From Planctomycetota bacterium (GTDB lineage: Bacteria > Planctomycetota > UBA1135 > UBA2386): a stretch of 64,000 nucleotides of DNA. Below the pieces are notes generated by a model. That model did no database searches and had not been told where the DNA came from. It was given only the letters and a program-made list of their open reading frames with translations. Below are positions 9,234 to 18,120 of this stretch, piece after piece. How positions within the stretch are numbered: the stretch's first letter is position 1; each line of letters begins with the position of its first letter. Location of the stretch: contig JADJPQ010000030.1 in assembly GCA_016713175.1 (NCBI GenBank), forward strand, positions 186,001 to 250,000. Reading direction: 5' to 3'. The position numbers and the translations under genes are program-made.

Positions 9234-10577
9234 GTGACCATTCTGCGCGATCCCGTCCACGGCGACATCGAATTGACGCGCGAAGAACTGCAGCTCGTCG
9301 ACACCCCCGAGTTCCAGCGGTTGCGCGGCATCAAGCAGCTCGGCTTCGCCTACCTGGTCTACCCGGGCGCCACCCACACGCGCTTCGAGCACTCGATCGG
9401 CACGCTGCACATGGCCAACCGGATGCTCGATGCGTGCAACCGCCACGCCGCGCGCGATCCGGCCGGGTGCCTGCGCGTCACCGACGATGAGCGGCGCATC
9501 CTGCGCATCGCCGCGCTGCTGCACGACGTCACGCACATCCCGTTCGGGCACAACATCGAGGATCAGACCGGCCTGCTGCCGCGGCACGATCGGCCCGAGC
9601 GCTTCGCCGCGGTGCTCGGCGACACCGGACTCGGCCAGGCGCTGGACCGGCTCGGTCTGCGCGATGCGGTGCTGGCGCTGCTGACCGGCAGCGGCCGGCC
9701 GGTGCCGCCGTTCTGGCAACAGATCGTCAGCGACACGATCGACGCCGACCTGCTGGACTATCTGCGGCGCGATGCGTGGTACACCGGACTCGAACTGCGC
9801 TACGACCAGCGCGTGGTCGACTACTTCCGCGTCGAACGGAGCACGCAGCGGCTGTTCGTCGATTGCGAGAAGAACGGCATGCTGCGCGAGGACATCGTCT
9901 CCGAGCTGCTGCGCGTGCTCGAGTGTCGCTACCACTTCAGTGAGCGCGTCTACTATCACCACGCCAAGATCGCTGCCGGCGCGCTGGTGGCGCGGATGGC
10001 GGAGCTGGGGCTGCAGCACGGCGTGCTGACACCGGCGATCCTGCAGACGGCGACCGACGAGTCGCTGTTGTTGATGCTCGAGCAGGCGAAGTTGCCCGAC
10101 GCGGCGGCGGCGGCGCGATTGCAGCGCCACGTGCGGCGGTTCCGCCGCCGTGAGTTGCCCAAGCGGGTCGCCGTGCTGCCGTTCTATCTCAATCGCGAGC
10201 ATCAGGAACGGCTGCTCGGCGAGTGGTTTGCACCGGGTCGCGAGTCGGCGCGCAACGAGTGGGAAGCGCGGGTTGCCGGTCGTTGTCGGCAGGTCGTCGG
10301 CGAGGACGTCGATGTGATCCTGTACTGCCCGGCGCGCCGGATGCAGCTGAAGGAGAGTCGCACGCTGGTGCGGTTCCCCGGGGCGGGCGAACGGACGTTG
10401 CCGCTGGACGCGTTCGCGGCGGAGATTCCGCGGCTGCGCGATCTGGCGGAGAGCTACCCGCGGATGTGGAAGCTGTACGTGTTCGCGTCGGTGACGGATC
10501 GGGCGATGCGGCGGCGGCTGCAGGAGATCGTGATGGGTGAACTGCCGGCTGGCTGCGTCAACGCGCTGCGGATCTAG
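9234..10577 (+). CDS. HD-domain phosphohydrolase (SAMHD1/dNTPase-like)
   Basis: A 447-residue metal-dependent phosphohydrolase. The HD-domain ligands are all present: His in HTRFEHS (about residue 53), the HD pair in LLHDVTHIPFGHN (97-98) and Asp in IDADLLDYL (about 170). The opening RDPVHGDIEL and TPEFQRLRGIKQLG are hallmarks of the SAMHD1/YdhJ-like branch, which cleaves dNTPs or related nucleotides. No SAM domain is present. The start is GTG at 9234 (V-TILRDPVHG), since the family begins right before DPVHG and no upstream ATG fits. The gene ends 78 bases before the convergent exonuclease gene. Confidence 0.9.
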   Translation: MTILRDPVHGDIELTREELQLVDTPEFQRLRGIKQLGFAYLVYPGATHTRFEHSIGTLHMANRMLDACNRHAARDPAGCLRVTDDERRILRIAALLHDVTHIPFGHNIEDQTGLLPRHDRPERFAAVLGDTGLGQALDRLGLRDAVLALLTGSGRPVPPFWQQIVSDTIDADLLDYLRRDAWYTGLELRYDQRVVDYFRVERSTQRLFVDCEKNGMLREDIVSELLRVLECRYHFSERVYYHHAKIAAGALVARMAELGLQHGVLTPAILQTATDESLLLMLEQAKLPDAAAAARLQRHVRRFRRRELPKRVAVLPFYLNREHQERLLGEWFAPGRESARNEWEARVAGRCRQVVGEDVDVILYCPARRMQLKESRTLVRFPGAGERTLPLDAFAAEIPRLRDLAESYPRMWKLYVFASVTDRAMRRRLQEIVMGELPAGCVNALRI

Positions 10578-10586
10578 TCCTGGTCC

Positions 10587-10606
10587 TCATGGTTCGTAAA
10601 CCATGA
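10587..10606. repeat. 8-bp inverted repeat in an AT-rich convergent gap
   Basis: TCATGGTT-CGTA-AACCATGA, perfect eight-base arms around a four-base loop, sits between two convergent genes. It is followed on the + strand by AAATAAAAC, an unusually AT-rich patch for this genome. It may act as a transcription terminator or a protein site. It lacks the GC-rich stem plus T-run of a standard intrinsic terminator on the + strand. Confidence 0.45.
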
Positions 10607-10655
10607 AAATAAAACAACTTGCGACGCTTGTTGGCCCTTGGCCGACAGCTGTCGT

Positions 10656-11738
10656 TCAGGTCCGCACCGCGTTCCAATCCCCGCGATACCGCAGCACCAG
10701 ATCCCGCACCCGCCGATAGATCGCCGCGGTCGCCCGCACATCGTGGGCGTTGTACTCCGCGATCTTCAGGATCTCCCCACGCGCATACGCCGGCGCCACC
10801 ATCGAGCCGTCCATCACTTCCTTCGGACTCTCGATCCCCAACGCCCAGCACACCACATCCAGCTTGCTCGGCCCGCGATCGCGCTGGCTCAGCAGTTCCC
10901 ACAGGTCCAGATGCGGCTTCAGCGAAAACCGCTGCGACACCAGATCCACCCGCGCCGGAATGCCGTGGATCAGACTGCGCGTGACCAGGAACGGCAGATC
11001 GAAGCCGCGCCCATTGAACGTCACCACCGTCTGCGCCTTGCTCGCCAGCGCCCAGAACGCCGCCAGCAGTTCGCGCTCCGACACCGGCCGGAACCACGCC
11101 GGCGGATCCGGCACCACGACGCCATCCGGCGGCACCGCCAGCACCGTCACTTCGTCGTTCTCGTCGTCGCCATCGCCGATCGCCAGCGACACCACCCGGC
11201 CGAAGAACGGCGACATGCCCATCACCGCGCCGGGTTCCATGTCCTTGCGCGTCGCGTACGCCGACAGCGCCTCGCCGACCGTCGGCGGCAGTTCGCGCCG
11301 ATCGAGCGCCGGCACCGTCTCGATGTCGACCACCAGCGTGCCGCAGATCAGATCCTCGACCGGCGCCAGCGCCGGATCGGTCAGTTGCGCCGGATCGAAG
11401 CCCGAGGCCTGATCTTCGTCGGTGACCGCGCGCACCGCCTCGATGATCAGCTGCGGCCCGTAGTTGGCGTTGTCGCGCACGCGGCCGCGCACCTTGATCG
11501 CCGACTTCGGCGGCAGGCGCTTGATCGCCTCCATCGCGTCGGCGCGATCGCTCCAGATCTTGGCTTCGAGCACCGCGTGCACGTCGGCCAGTTCGACCAC
11601 CAGGAACGGCTTGTCGTCCTTGGTCTTCAGTTCCTTGAACGACCGCAGCTGCGCGAACACGTCCCAGCCGTGCTCCGCCGGCAGCAGCGCCGCCAGGTTG
11701 GCGGCGGTCACCACGCGCGTGCGCTGGTCGTCGTTCAC
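10656..11738 (-). CDS. OB-fold plus PolB-type 3'-5' exonuclease fusion
   Basis: A 360-residue protein with two parts. Residues about 1-110 look like an OB-fold nucleic-acid-binding domain (FKELKTKDDKPFLVVELAD...SAIKVRGRVRDN). Residues about 125-350 form a DnaQ-superfamily exonuclease of the PolB-exonuclease-like type: Exo I VVDIETVP, Exo II TFNGRGFDLPFL and Exo III YNAHDVRATAA. It probably trims DNA or RNA 3' ends. It starts with GTG at 11738, overlapping the stop of the upstream aminotransferase gene (GTGA at 11735-11738), so the pair is translationally coupled. That pairing has no obvious metabolic logic. Confidence 0.82.
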   Translation of the reverse strand: MNDDQRTRVVTAANLAALLPAEHGWDVFAQLRSFKELKTKDDKPFLVVELADVHAVLEAKIWSDRADAMEAIKRLPPKSAIKVRGRVRDNANYGPQLIIEAVRAVTDEDQASGFDPAQLTDPALAPVEDLICGTLVVDIETVPALDRRELPPTVGEALSAYATRKDMEPGAVMGMSPFFGRVVSLAIGDGDDENDEVTVLAVPPDGVVVPDPPAWFRPVSERELLAAFWALASKAQTVVTFNGRGFDLPFLVTRSLIHGIPARVDLVSQRFSLKPHLDLWELLSQRDRGPSKLDVVCWALGIESPKEVMDGSMVAPAYARGEILKIAEYNAHDVRATAAIYRRVRDLVLRYRGDWNAVRT

Positions 11739-12925
11739 GACAAGCCCGCCGCAAACGCACGCAGGCGGGTCACGGCCGCGCGCAGATCGTCCATCGACGC
11801 GGCGTAACTGAGGCGGATGAAGCCCGGGATCGCGAACGCGGTGCCGGGCACGACCGCCAGCAGTTGTTCTTCGAGCAGCCGTTCGGCGATCGCGACATCG
11901 TCGCAGGACAGGCGCTTGCACAGCGCGCGCACGTCGACCAGCGCATAGAACGCGCCTTTCGGTGCCTGCAGCTGCAATCCCGCGATCTTGTTGATCTCGT
12001 CGACCAGATAACGTCGCCGACCGTCGAACGCCTGCATCCGGCGTTCGAGTTCGCTGGTCAGCGGCTGCTTGCACGCCGCGATCGCCGCTTCCTGACTGAT
12101 CGTGCACGGATTGCCGAGCGCCTGGCTCTGCAGTCGTCCCGCCGCTTCGATCACCGGCCGCGGGGCGGCGAGGAAGCTGATCCGCCAGCCGGTGAGCGTG
12201 TGGCTCTTGGTGAAGCCGTTGACGACGATGGTCCGTTCGCGGCCACCGGGCAGCGTGGCCGGCGACACGTGGGTCGCGCCGTCGTAGAGCAGCGAGCCGT
12301 AGATCTCGTCGGACAGGATCCACGCGTCGTGTGCCTTGGCGACATCGACGAACGCCTGCACCTGCGCGCGGCTCGGCACCGCGCCGGATGGGTTGTTGGG
12401 GAAGTTGATCAGGATGCCGCGCGCCTGGTGTTGCCGGAACGCCGCATCGATCGCCGCGGCGCTGTGCACGAAACCCTCGTCCGGCACCGCCGGCAGCACG
12501 ATCGGATTGCCGTCGGCCAAGGTCACCAGCGCCGGGTATGAGACCCAGTACGGGGCGAGGATCAGGATGTTGTCGTGCTTCTCGACGACCGTGTGCAGCG
12601 CCATGTGCAGCGCGGCCTTGGCGCCGGCGCAGGCCATCACTTCCTCGGGGGCGAAGTCGATGCCGTAGGCGGTGCGGAACCACAGCGCGCCGGCCTGCCG
12701 CAGTTCGGGAACGCCCGACGTGGCGGTGTAGCGGGTGCGGCCCTGCTGGATCGCCGCGATGCCGGCATCGGCGATCGGTCCCGGCGTCGGAAAGTCCGGC
12801 TCGCCGGCGGCCAGCGACACGACGTTCTTGCCGGCGGCCTTGTAGCGCTGCGCCTTGGCCATGATCGCGAGGGTCACGGATTCTTCGATGCGGCGCGAAC
12901 GGGCGTTCGGGACGGGGCCGGCCAT
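11735..12925 (-). CDS. PLP-dependent aminotransferase class I (aspartate aminotransferase-like)
   Basis: A 396-residue fold-type I aminotransferase. The PLP lysine is Lys240 in NGFTKSHTLTGWR. Asn178 in NFPNNPSG and Asp206 in LSDEIYG hold the cofactor, and the C-terminal Arg in GFIRLSYA binds the substrate carboxylate. It belongs to the Ib-type aspartate/prephenate aminotransferase group by its N-terminal SLAAGEPDFPTP motif; exact substrate preference is uncertain. The ATG at 12925 (MAGPVPNARSRRI) is chosen because earlier in-frame codons are low-complexity. First gene of a two-gene unit with the exonuclease. Confidence 0.9.
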   Translation of the reverse strand: MAGPVPNARSRRIEESVTLAIMAKAQRYKAAGKNVVSLAAGEPDFPTPGPIADAGIAAIQQGRTRYTATSGVPELRQAGALWFRTAYGIDFAPEEVMACAGAKAALHMALHTVVEKHDNILILAPYWVSYPALVTLADGNPIVLPAVPDEGFVHSAAAIDAAFRQHQARGILINFPNNPSGAVPSRAQVQAFVDVAKAHDAWILSDEIYGSLLYDGATHVSPATLPGGRERTIVVNGFTKSHTLTGWRISFLAAPRPVIEAAGRLQSQALGNPCTISQEAAIAACKQPLTSELERRMQAFDGRRRYLVDEINKIAGLQLQAPKGAFYALVDVRALCKRLSCDDVAIAERLLEEQLLAVVPGTAFAIPGFIRLSYAASMDDLRAAVTRLRAFAAGLS

Positions 12926-13059
12926 GGAGGGCGGCAGTAGACCGCAGCCAGCATGCGAAGGCAAAGCCGGTGCGGCGCGGCGCGGGAAGAACGGGCCGGC
13001 GGCGCCGTCGAAGGAAGCCTGTACCGGGTCCCTGTTCCACCCGCTACGCTGCGCCGCCA

Positions 13060-15117
13060 ATGGCATCGATGAAGCCCAAGTCCAAGAAGCAAGGTCGGCC
13101 GTGGTGGAAGACGCTGCTGATCGCGCTCGGCGTGTTGGTCGTCCTGCTGGCGCTGTTCGTCGTGGCGTTCATCTTCAACCCGCTCGAAGGCGAGGTTCGC
13201 GACGTCCGTGACCTGGTGCCGCGCGAAGCCGAGTTCTTCGCGCGCAAGCGGCTGCCGGCGGAGGATTTCGCGAACTTCCCGGAGCCGAAGTTCTGGCAGA
13301 GCTTCGCTGCCTCGCAGGGCTGGCAGCAGTTGCAGCAGGGGCCGTTGGTGCAGGGGTTGCGGCGCGATGGCGCCGAACGGGCGCTGGCGGAAGCGCGCGA
13401 GCAGATCGGTGAACTGCAGCTGGCCAGTCTCGGGTTCCTCGAGCCGTTGCGCGATCTGGCCGGCAGTGAAGTCGTCGCCGCCGGTTACTTCCGGGATCCG
13501 ACGCAGAAGCCGCCGGCGCCCATGGCGAAGCCGTGGTGGTGTCTCTACACGCGCGTGACCTGGCGGGTGCGCGCCGCCTGGGGCATGGCGAAGTGGCTGT
13601 CAGTGCCGGGGCTGTCGACGGAGGACGGGCTCCTGGTGTTCAAGCCGCCGGGCACCAACGACACGCTCTGGCTGAAGCGCCATCTGGATTGCGTGATGCT
13701 CGCCAACAACAAGCACATGCTGGATCAGGCGCAGCGACTGATCGACGGCGTCGAGGGCGAGGAACCGTTCGGCACTTCCGCCAAGTACACCGACGGCATC
13801 CAGCAGCGCATCGAACGCTGGAGCGAGGCCAACGCCACCGACCCCAACGCGCTCGAGTTCTCCTGCAAGCCCAACAGCATGCGCGGCTTCCAGGACTTCG
13901 CCGGCCGCTGGCCCAATGCCGCCAATCGCGACAGCATGAACGAACGCGTGCTGGCGCAGTTCTTGAACCTGAAGGGCTGGAACTCGCTGAGCGGCGCGTT
14001 GATGTTCGAAGACGGCAAGCTGTCGTGCACCGGCGAGATCGTGCTGAACAGCCATCAGCACACCGCCTTCCAGAGCAACTTCTTCCGCGCCGAAGGCCAG
14101 CCGCGCAAGGAATGGCTCGATCCGTTCCTGCGCATGGTGCCGGTCGACGCCTGTGCGGCTGCGGCGCTGCGCGTGTTTGCCGGTGACTTCCTGCATGCGA
14201 TGCACGACGCGCTGCTCGATTCCGAACGCGATCTGATCAACGATGGCCTGCGCCGCTGCGTCTTCCAGGGCACGCAGCTGACCGATTTCAACGACCTGAT
14301 CGAACGCATCAAGACGCTGTTCGCGCCGCGCACCGGCTTCGTGTTCCGCCGCAACGTGCCCGATCCCGGCATTCCGGTGACCGCGCGTTCGCCGATGCCG
14401 CAGGTCGCCTGGGTGTTCTGGCTGAAGCCGGGTGGCGACAAGGTGCTGAACGACCTGGCGACGATGTTCCTGAACAACGCCGCGGTGTTCCGCTGCACGC
14501 CGTATCACCTGAAGATCGAGAACTTCGAGGAGAAGGTCACCGAGCTGGCCAACCCGATGATCCCGGCGACCGGCGAGTTCGCGTTCCTGGTGTTCCGCGA
14601 GTTCTTCGTGGTGTCCAACTCCGGCCCGCTGATCAAGGACATCCTGCGCACGCGCTACGGCACGCGCTCGATCCTGGAATCGCCGGAGTTCTTGCGCATC
14701 GACGCCGAGCTGCCGCAGATCGTCAACGGCTTCGTCTGGCTGCGCGGTCCGGCACTGCAGCCGGTGCTCGACGACTTCGCCAAGGCCGCCTCCGCCGACA
14801 ACGCGCTGCCCGATCCGGATTGGATGGCGCAGAATCGCGGTGCCGCCGAGGACGCCGTCCGCCGCCAGCGCTTCCCGCAGTTCGCCAGCAAGGCGGCGAT
14901 TCCGCAGGACATCTTGAACGGCGAGTTCGAACAGGCCGTCCGCGACCACCTGAACCAATTGTGGGTCCGCTCCGGTCCCGGCTTCACCGCCCAGGACCTG
15001 GCCGCAATCCGCCAGTTCAAGGCGTTTGCGACCTTGATGGACACGACCTACCTGCAGCTCGAGCTGGAGAACAACTACCTGCGCTTCCAGGGCAAGGTCT
15101 TCGCCAACCTCCGGTAG
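13060..15117 (+). CDS. Large membrane-anchored protein of unknown function
   Basis: A 685-residue protein with a basic N-terminus (KPKSKKQ) followed by one transmembrane helix at about 17-37 (LLIALGVLVVLLALFVVAF). The remaining about 640 residues face the periplasm or cell exterior. No catalytic motif is evident. Passages such as LEPLRDLAGSEVVAAGYF and LDCVMLANNKHMLDQAQRLIDG loosely recall DUF3352-type envelope proteins, but I would not assign it. The start is ATG at 13060; MKPK at 13069 is nearly as good. It is divergent from the aminotransferase with a 134-base gap. It appears to be a single-gene unit. Confidence 0.75.
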   Translation: MASMKPKSKKQGRPWWKTLLIALGVLVVLLALFVVAFIFNPLEGEVRDVRDLVPREAEFFARKRLPAEDFANFPEPKFWQSFAASQGWQQLQQGPLVQGLRRDGAERALAEAREQIGELQLASLGFLEPLRDLAGSEVVAAGYFRDPTQKPPAPMAKPWWCLYTRVTWRVRAAWGMAKWLSVPGLSTEDGLLVFKPPGTNDTLWLKRHLDCVMLANNKHMLDQAQRLIDGVEGEEPFGTSAKYTDGIQQRIERWSEANATDPNALEFSCKPNSMRGFQDFAGRWPNAANRDSMNERVLAQFLNLKGWNSLSGALMFEDGKLSCTGEIVLNSHQHTAFQSNFFRAEGQPRKEWLDPFLRMVPVDACAAAALRVFAGDFLHAMHDALLDSERDLINDGLRRCVFQGTQLTDFNDLIERIKTLFAPRTGFVFRRNVPDPGIPVTARSPMPQVAWVFWLKPGGDKVLNDLATMFLNNAAVFRCTPYHLKIENFEEKVTELANPMIPATGEFAFLVFREFFVVSNSGPLIKDILRTRYGTRSILESPEFLRIDAELPQIVNGFVWLRGPALQPVLDDFAKAASADNALPDPDWMAQNRGAAEDAVRRQRFPQFASKAAIPQDILNGEFEQAVRDHLNQLWVRSGPGFTAQDLAAIRQFKAFATLMDTTYLQLELENNYLRFQGKVFANLR

Positions 15118-15161
15118 CAAGGGTCCTGGCAGCCGCGAGAGCCAGGGACTACGCTCCTGTC

Positions 15162-15389
15162 GTGAACGGCTCGGATACTCCGACTCCCCGACGCGAAGTG
15201 ACGGGGCGCTTGGTTCGCCCAGGCGAAGACCAAGACGCGTTCGACATCGCGTTCTGGCAATCGATGACGGGGGAGCAGCGAGTCGAGGCCCTGTGGCCGA
15301 TGACCCTGGACGCGATCGCCATCAAGGGTGGCAACCCCGATGATCCACCGCGACTTCAGAGAGCTGTTGGCCGCGTTATCCGCCCATAG
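15162..15389 (+). CDS. Small protein preceding a nucleotidyltransferase
   Basis: A 75-residue protein starting at GTG 15162. Its middle (DIAFWQSMTGEQRVEALWPM) and basic C-terminus (RLQRAVGRVIRP) resemble small proteins often encoded directly before minimal nucleotidyltransferases. It overlaps the next gene by 50 bases, so the two are surely co-expressed. It could be the partner or antitoxin half of a two-gene module; this is inferred from arrangement. No DNA-binding motif is obvious. Confidence 0.6.
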   Translation: MNGSDTPTPRREVTGRLVRPGEDQDAFDIAFWQSMTGEQRVEALWPMTLDAIAIKGGNPDDPPRLQRAVGRVIRP

Positions 15390-15804
15390 CGTCAGGTACC
15401 TGATCGTCGGCGGCTACGCAGTCACCTACCACGCCAGGCCCAGGTTCACCAAGGACCTGGACGTCTGGGTCGACCCCACGCCGGAGAATGCGCAGCGAGT
15501 CTGGGCCGCGTTGGCAGCATTCGGCGCGCCCCTGCGAGCGCACGGCGTCCAAGAACAGGATCTTGCGACCCCCGGCGTCGTCTACCAGATCGGCCTGCCA
15601 CCGACCCGCGTCGACATCCTGACCGTCGTGGAAGGGCTCCAATTCGCTGCCTGCTGGCCACGCCGGGCGGTAGCCCGGTTCGCAGATGTCGAGGTTGCCT
15701 ACCTGTCGCGCGCGGACCTGATCACGAACAAGCGCGCCGTCGGGCGACCGCAAGACCTCGACGACGCCCGGGAATTGGAACGTCGAACCGAACCCAAAAA
15801 GTGA
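15340..15804 (+). CDS. Minimal nucleotidyltransferase (MNT/AbiEii-like fold)
   Basis: A 154-residue DNA-polymerase-beta-fold nucleotidyltransferase. The active-site signature is VGGYAVTYHARPRFTKDLDVWV: Gly24-Gly25, then the metal-binding Asp39 and Asp41. A third acidic residue lies in RVDILTVV. Enzymes of this type act as toxins or modifiers of tRNA or partner proteins in several two-gene systems; the substrate here is unknown. ATG 15340 (MIHRDFRELLAAL) is preferred over GTG 15328, because DFRELL is the usual family N-terminus. It overlaps the preceding 75-residue gene by 50 bases. Confidence 0.78.
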   Translation: MIHRDFRELLAALSAHSVRYLIVGGYAVTYHARPRFTKDLDVWVDPTPENAQRVWAALAAFGAPLRAHGVQEQDLATPGVVYQIGLPPTRVDILTVVEGLQFAACWPRRAVARFADVEVAYLSRADLITNKRAVGRPQDLDDARELERRTEPKK

Positions 15805-15866
15805 ACCCGAGCACGGCCGAGTTCTCCTTCTCCCCGGCGTCGCGCGCGCCAGCGCGCGCGCCGGCC

Positions 15867-15907
15867 GGCGCCCACCAGGCCCGCTGCGCGGGCCTGGTTT
15901 GGGCGCC
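15867..15907. repeat. Long GC-rich palindrome near tRNA-Leu
   Basis: Left arm 15867-15884 (GGCGCCCACCAGGCCCGC) pairs with right arm 15888-15907 around a TGC loop, with only a two-base TT bulge. It lies about 110 bases beyond the tRNA 3' end, just after an alternating GC-rich palindrome at about 15838-15862. It could be a dispersed palindromic (REP-like) repeat or a second terminator. Confidence 0.6.
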
Positions 15908-15980
15908 ACTCTCGCCGCAGGGCGTGGGGCCGGTTGCGTGTTTCGCCCGCTGGCTCTTCCCACCCCTGCGGCGGAAAGAC

Positions 15981-16021
15981 CACCAGCCTTTGCCCCCGCG
16001 AAGCGGGGGCAAAGGCTGGTG
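15981..16021 (-). terminator. 19-bp hairpin overlapping the tRNA-Leu CCA end
   Basis: A perfect 19-base stem (15981-15999 with 16003-16021) closes on the three-base loop 16000-16002. On the tRNA (minus) strand it starts at the tRNA 3' end, so the encoded CCA and the neighbouring CA form the first bases of the stem. No T-run follows. It may terminate transcription, shape tRNA 3' processing, or be a repeat inserted at the tRNA end. Confidence 0.6.
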
Positions 16022-16105
16022 CCCAGGACAGGACTTGAACCTGCATGCCCGGTAAAGGGCGCCAGCACCTCAAGCTGGTGCGTCTGCCAGTTTCGCCACC
16101 TGGGC
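16017..16105 (-). tRNA. tRNA-Leu, anticodon GAG
   Basis: An 89-base class II tRNA with an encoded CCA end. The acceptor arms GCCCAGG and CCTGGGC pair fully. The anticodon stem CCAGC/GCTGG encloses the loop TTGAGGT (anticodon GAG, reading CUC/CUU). A long variable arm (GCCC-TTTACC-GGGC type) and a T-arm with GGTTCAAGTCC are present. It is the only tRNA I can recognise in the window. Confidence 0.95.
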
Positions 16106-16212
16106 GTTTGGGCGGGGAATCCTAGCTGCGGCCACCCCGGATGCAACCGGTCGCAGCCACTTCGGACACTTCGGGTCATCGACGTCCTGACGTTCCGACG
16201 GCGGGCGCGCGC

Positions 16213-18054
16213 TTACGGCCGCCGCCGCTTGGTGATCCCCTCGCGGACCGCCGCCGCCCCACCATCGAGCGCATGCCCATCCTCCAACCGATACCGTACC
16301 CGCACCCGCTCCTCGATCGCCGCCGTCACCGTTCGCCGCGCCCCGTTCGGCAACTCGAACTCCACCTTCATCGCCCGTTTTCCAGCCGCCGCCGCCGCCG
16401 CGATCAGCTCCTGCGCCGCCTGACTCGTCGTGACCGCCGCATCGTCGAGTTGCCGCAGCAACCCGCTGCCCCCCATCGGATCACCGCCACCCGACCGTTC
16501 GAGTGACGACAACTCCGAGAACGCCGGCGCCTCCGCGCGCGTGAAGTTCGCGCCGCGCAGCACGAACTTCGGTTCGCGCGTCACGCCGACCTTCCACCCG
16601 GCATGCCCGAGGATCCGTTCATAGTCGGGAACCACCGTGCCGCGCACATGCTGATCGAACAACCAACCAAGATCCGTCCCGGCGACCTGCGAGCAGACCG
16701 CGACGATCTCGTCGGCCGTCAGACCGCGCTTCTTCTCCTCGCAGAACCGCAGCATCGCCACCATCGCATCGTCGAGGCTCTTGCCGTTCTTGGTCGCGGC
16801 GCGGATCTCGAGATCGAGCAGCAGGCCGATCACCTGCCCGCCGCCGTAGTAGTCGACGACGCGATCGGGCGCCTGCTTGTCCCAGACGCGGAACGACGCC
16901 TGCTCGAGCGAGGTGTGCGCGCGCCCCGGCGTGCTCTCGAAGTCGGAGATGCCGGCGGCCTGTGCCTGCCAGAAGCGCTCGGGCGACATCTGGCCGGCGC
17001 GCGCCTGCAGCACGTCGCCGTAGTAGGAAGTGACACCTTCCGCGAGCCACAGCCCGGTCGTCCGATTGGGCCGATCGTAGAAGAACGGTCCGAGCTCGAT
17101 CGGACGCAGCCGCTTGACGTTCCAGACGTGGAAGAACTCGTGCGCGGCGATGCCGAACGTCGACGCCGGATCGCGCCGCAGCGCGTTGCGGCTGATGCCG
17201 ATCGCGGTGGAGTTCAGGTGCTCGAGCCCGCCGCCGTCGGCACGCGCGCCGGCCGTGAACAGGAACACATAACGGTCGCATGGCAGCCCGCCGAAGATCG
17301 CGCCGCCTTCGTCGGTGATCGCCTGCAACCCGGAGAGCCAGCGCTGGCTGTCGAACTCGAGATCGGACACCGAGTCGAGAATCACTTCGACCTGCGCGCC
17401 GTGGCTCTGGAACGAGAACTTCTGGAACACGCCGAGCTTGACCGGGCAGTCGGCCAGCACGTCGTAATCGGCGGCGAAGAACGAGCCGTCGGCCTGGGGC
17501 TGCAGGCCGGAGGCCGGCGACCAACCGGCGGGCAGATCGAAGCGGATGTGGCACGGCGCACGCTCGAGTCCGCGGGCGTACAGGTAGACCGCCGGGCCCT
17601 CGTAGGTGATGCAGCGGCGCGTCTTGGCGGGATCGAGGAAACGATCCCCGGCCTTGATGGCGATGGAATACGAGAGCTCGACGCCATCGGCCTTGCCGTG
17701 CCTGACCTGCCAGGCGGTGCGGTTGAGTCGCTCTGCCGGCACCGGACGGTCGCCGACCCGGGCCTGTACATCGCCGATCCGTTCCGGAAACTCGCGCAGA
17801 CGATACGAACCGGGCGTCCACACCGGGATCTCGAACACCGTGCGTTCGCCGGGGGGAGCGTCGATCCGCAGCGACACGCGCAACGGGATTGCGCCATCGA
17901 CTTCGGTCGCACCGGTGGCATGGACCGTGTAGTGCGCGGTTGGCGCAGTCTGCGCGCGCAAGCTGTCGAGGGCGAGCTGCGCGGCGCCAGCGAGCGCCAA
18001 AGCCGCGGTCAGCGCGGCGTCGCGATGCGAACGGTGGTTCCGGATCGTGTTCAT
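16213..18054 (-). CDS. Secreted M61-family (glycyl) aminopeptidase
   Basis: A 613-residue metallopeptidase with an N-terminal signal region ending near RAQ. The zinc motif is HEFFHVWNVKRLRP (His305, Glu306, His309) and the third ligand Glu339 sits in WLAEGVTSYYGD. Both are diagnostic of M61. The N-terminal beta domain includes IPVWTPGSYRLREF. The family usually ends with a PDZ domain; here the C-terminal region is poorly recognisable as PDZ and carries a Gly/Ser- and Ala-rich insert. It likely digests peptides with small N-terminal residues outside the cytoplasm. The ATG at 18054 (MNTIRNHRSH) is used; an upstream start at 18093 is possible. Confidence 0.88.
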   Translation of the reverse strand: MNTIRNHRSHRDAALTAALALAGAAQLALDSLRAQTAPTAHYTVHATGATEVDGAIPLRVSLRIDAPPGERTVFEIPVWTPGSYRLREFPERIGDVQARVGDRPVPAERLNRTAWQVRHGKADGVELSYSIAIKAGDRFLDPAKTRRCITYEGPAVYLYARGLERAPCHIRFDLPAGWSPASGLQPQADGSFFAADYDVLADCPVKLGVFQKFSFQSHGAQVEVILDSVSDLEFDSQRWLSGLQAITDEGGAIFGGLPCDRYVFLFTAGARADGGGLEHLNSTAIGISRNALRRDPASTFGIAAHEFFHVWNVKRLRPIELGPFFYDRPNRTTGLWLAEGVTSYYGDVLQARAGQMSPERFWQAQAAGISDFESTPGRAHTSLEQASFRVWDKQAPDRVVDYYGGGQVIGLLLDLEIRAATKNGKSLDDAMVAMLRFCEEKKRGLTADEIVAVCSQVAGTDLGWLFDQHVRGTVVPDYERILGHAGWKVGVTREPKFVLRGANFTRAEAPAFSELSSLERSGGGDPMGGSGLLRQLDDAAVTTSQAAQELIAAAAAAGKRAMKVEFELPNGARRTVTAAIEERVRVRYRLEDGHALDGGAAAVREGITKRRRP

Positions 18055-18120
18055 GCGGATCGCATACGTTGGCAGGGTTGTCGTGGTTGGCAAGGAAACG
18101 CTTCGATCGGACGAGCCCCG

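Noticed and set aside
15801..16055. 84-codon + strand frame over the tRNA region
   Set aside because: It ends in the DLNLHAR-type text produced by translating the antisense of a tRNA; not a protein.
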